Positions 63,760 to 64,000 of a stretch of DNA of 64,000 nt are shown here, one piece after another. The position numbers were made by a program, and so were the translations under genes. The notes under the pieces were generated by a model that saw only the letters and a program-made list of their open reading frames with translations, did not search any database and was not told the DNA's origin. The stretch covers positions 171,679-235,678 of the forward strand of contig UCLR01000005.1 in assembly GCA_900473415.1 (NCBI GenBank), in the 5' to 3' direction. The DNA comes from Hyphomicrobiales bacterium (GTDB taxonomy: Bacteria > Pseudomonadota > Alphaproteobacteria > Rhizobiales > Beijerinckiaceae). The stretch's first letter is position 1. Every line of letters begins with the position of its first letter.

Positions 63760-64000
63760 ATGAGGAGCTTCGCTGAAAAACCGGCTTCAGCCAACGCCGA
63801 CCTCACGCGTCTCGCGGAAGGCTGGCGTCCATCGGCAATTGACCTCGAGGGCGCCGTCCAATTGGAAAACTGGATGCTCGTGGTCGATGCCACCGCCCGG
63901 GGCGAACACGTCCGGATGGGCGACGCAATCGGTCATCCCCGACTGGGCGACCGATGGATCACGACAAGTGTTGTAATCTGGGTAACCGCTGTTCCGACCG
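63760..64000 (+). CDS. DUF6634-like protein, C-terminus beyond window
   Basis: ATG 63760 with GAGGAG about eight bases upstream opens a frame that runs off the window end after 80 codons. Visible sequence: DLTRLAEGWRPSAIDLEGAV, LENWMLVVD, GDAIGHPRLGDRWITTSVVI. The GWRP, GHPRL and ITTS blocks resemble DUF6634, a small family common on rhizobial plasmids. Function unknown. Confidence 0.6.
   Translation, partial: MRSFAEKPASANADLTRLAEGWRPSAIDLEGAVQLENWMLVVDATARGEHVRMGDAIGHPRLGDRWITTSVVIWVTAVPT

Overview
The window is high-GC alphaproteobacterial DNA. The gene families (hydantoin and sugar-acid catabolism, many ABC importers, PrtD/HlyD type I secretion, DUF1403/ScpB and DUF6634 plasmid-type genes) suggest the Hyphomicrobiales, perhaps Bosea or a close relative. 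That placement is inference; there is no rRNA or other taxonomic marker here. It is a mosaic accessory region: solute-uptake and catabolic operons, each with its own regulator, separated by worn transposase fragments and broken plasmid-type genes. No tRNA, rRNA, CRISPR array or intact insertion sequence was seen.

Region 1 (1-14.9 kb) is nitrogen-compound catabolism. It opens with a hydantoin module (L-carbamoylase, hydantoin racemase, dihydropyrimidinase cut by the window edge), a LysR regulator beside a perfect palindrome, a deaminase-type amidohydrolase and a PuuE-like NodB-fold hydrolase. Next is a locus that diverges around an XRE-cupin regulator. One side encodes a second PuuE-like hydrolase, a DctP-like protein without a signal peptide, a ureohydrolase-fold protein lacking the first metal-binding histidine, and an amino-acid-type ABC permease and ATPase. 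The other side encodes a divergent NodB-like protein and the exported binding protein that probably serves that ABC pair.

Region 2 (15-30.3 kb) is sugar-acid catabolism. After an IS30-family relic come two enolase-superfamily dehydratases, a peptide-type ABC importer, an aldose 1-epimerase, an IclR regulator fused to an SMP-30 (lactonase-like) domain, uronate dehydrogenase, a glucarate-dehydratase-like enzyme and a stand-alone SMP-30 lactonase. Together they outline oxidative hexuronate breakdown: uronate to aldarolactone to aldarate to ketodeoxyaldarate.

Region 3 (30.4-45 kb) has a YigZ/IMPACT protein, a decayed DUF1403-ScpB hybrid, and an isochorismatase-like amidase divergent from an NMT1-type ABC importer, with a TauE/SafE permease and a GntR regulator. 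An ECF-sigma fragment and an IS3-type fragment follow. Then comes a type I secretion pair next to a GH16 glycanase with two near-identical C-terminal domains and a protein built of eleven ~30-residue GD/GGxD repeats. An AT-rich island closes the region.

Region 4 (45.7-59.4 kb) is a tightly packed ~10.7 kb leftward series under a GntR regulator: Fe3+/AfuABC-type importer, Asp/Glu-racemase-family protein, Bug receptor, aconitase-like hydro-lyase, LigI-like hydrolase, metallo-beta-lactamase hydrolase and trans-aconitate methyltransferase. An isopropylmalate-dehydrogenase-like enzyme and a signal-less binding-protein fold point the other way. Related TTGGTTTTAT palindromes precede both arms. I read this as an uncharacterised tricarboxylic- or hydroxy-acid pathway, and it is the best candidate for a new system here. 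Region 5 (59.4-64 kb) holds a possible antitoxin-like ORF, an LssY_C protein, a DoxX/SDR pair, a phosphoesterase remnant and the start of a DUF6634-like gene.
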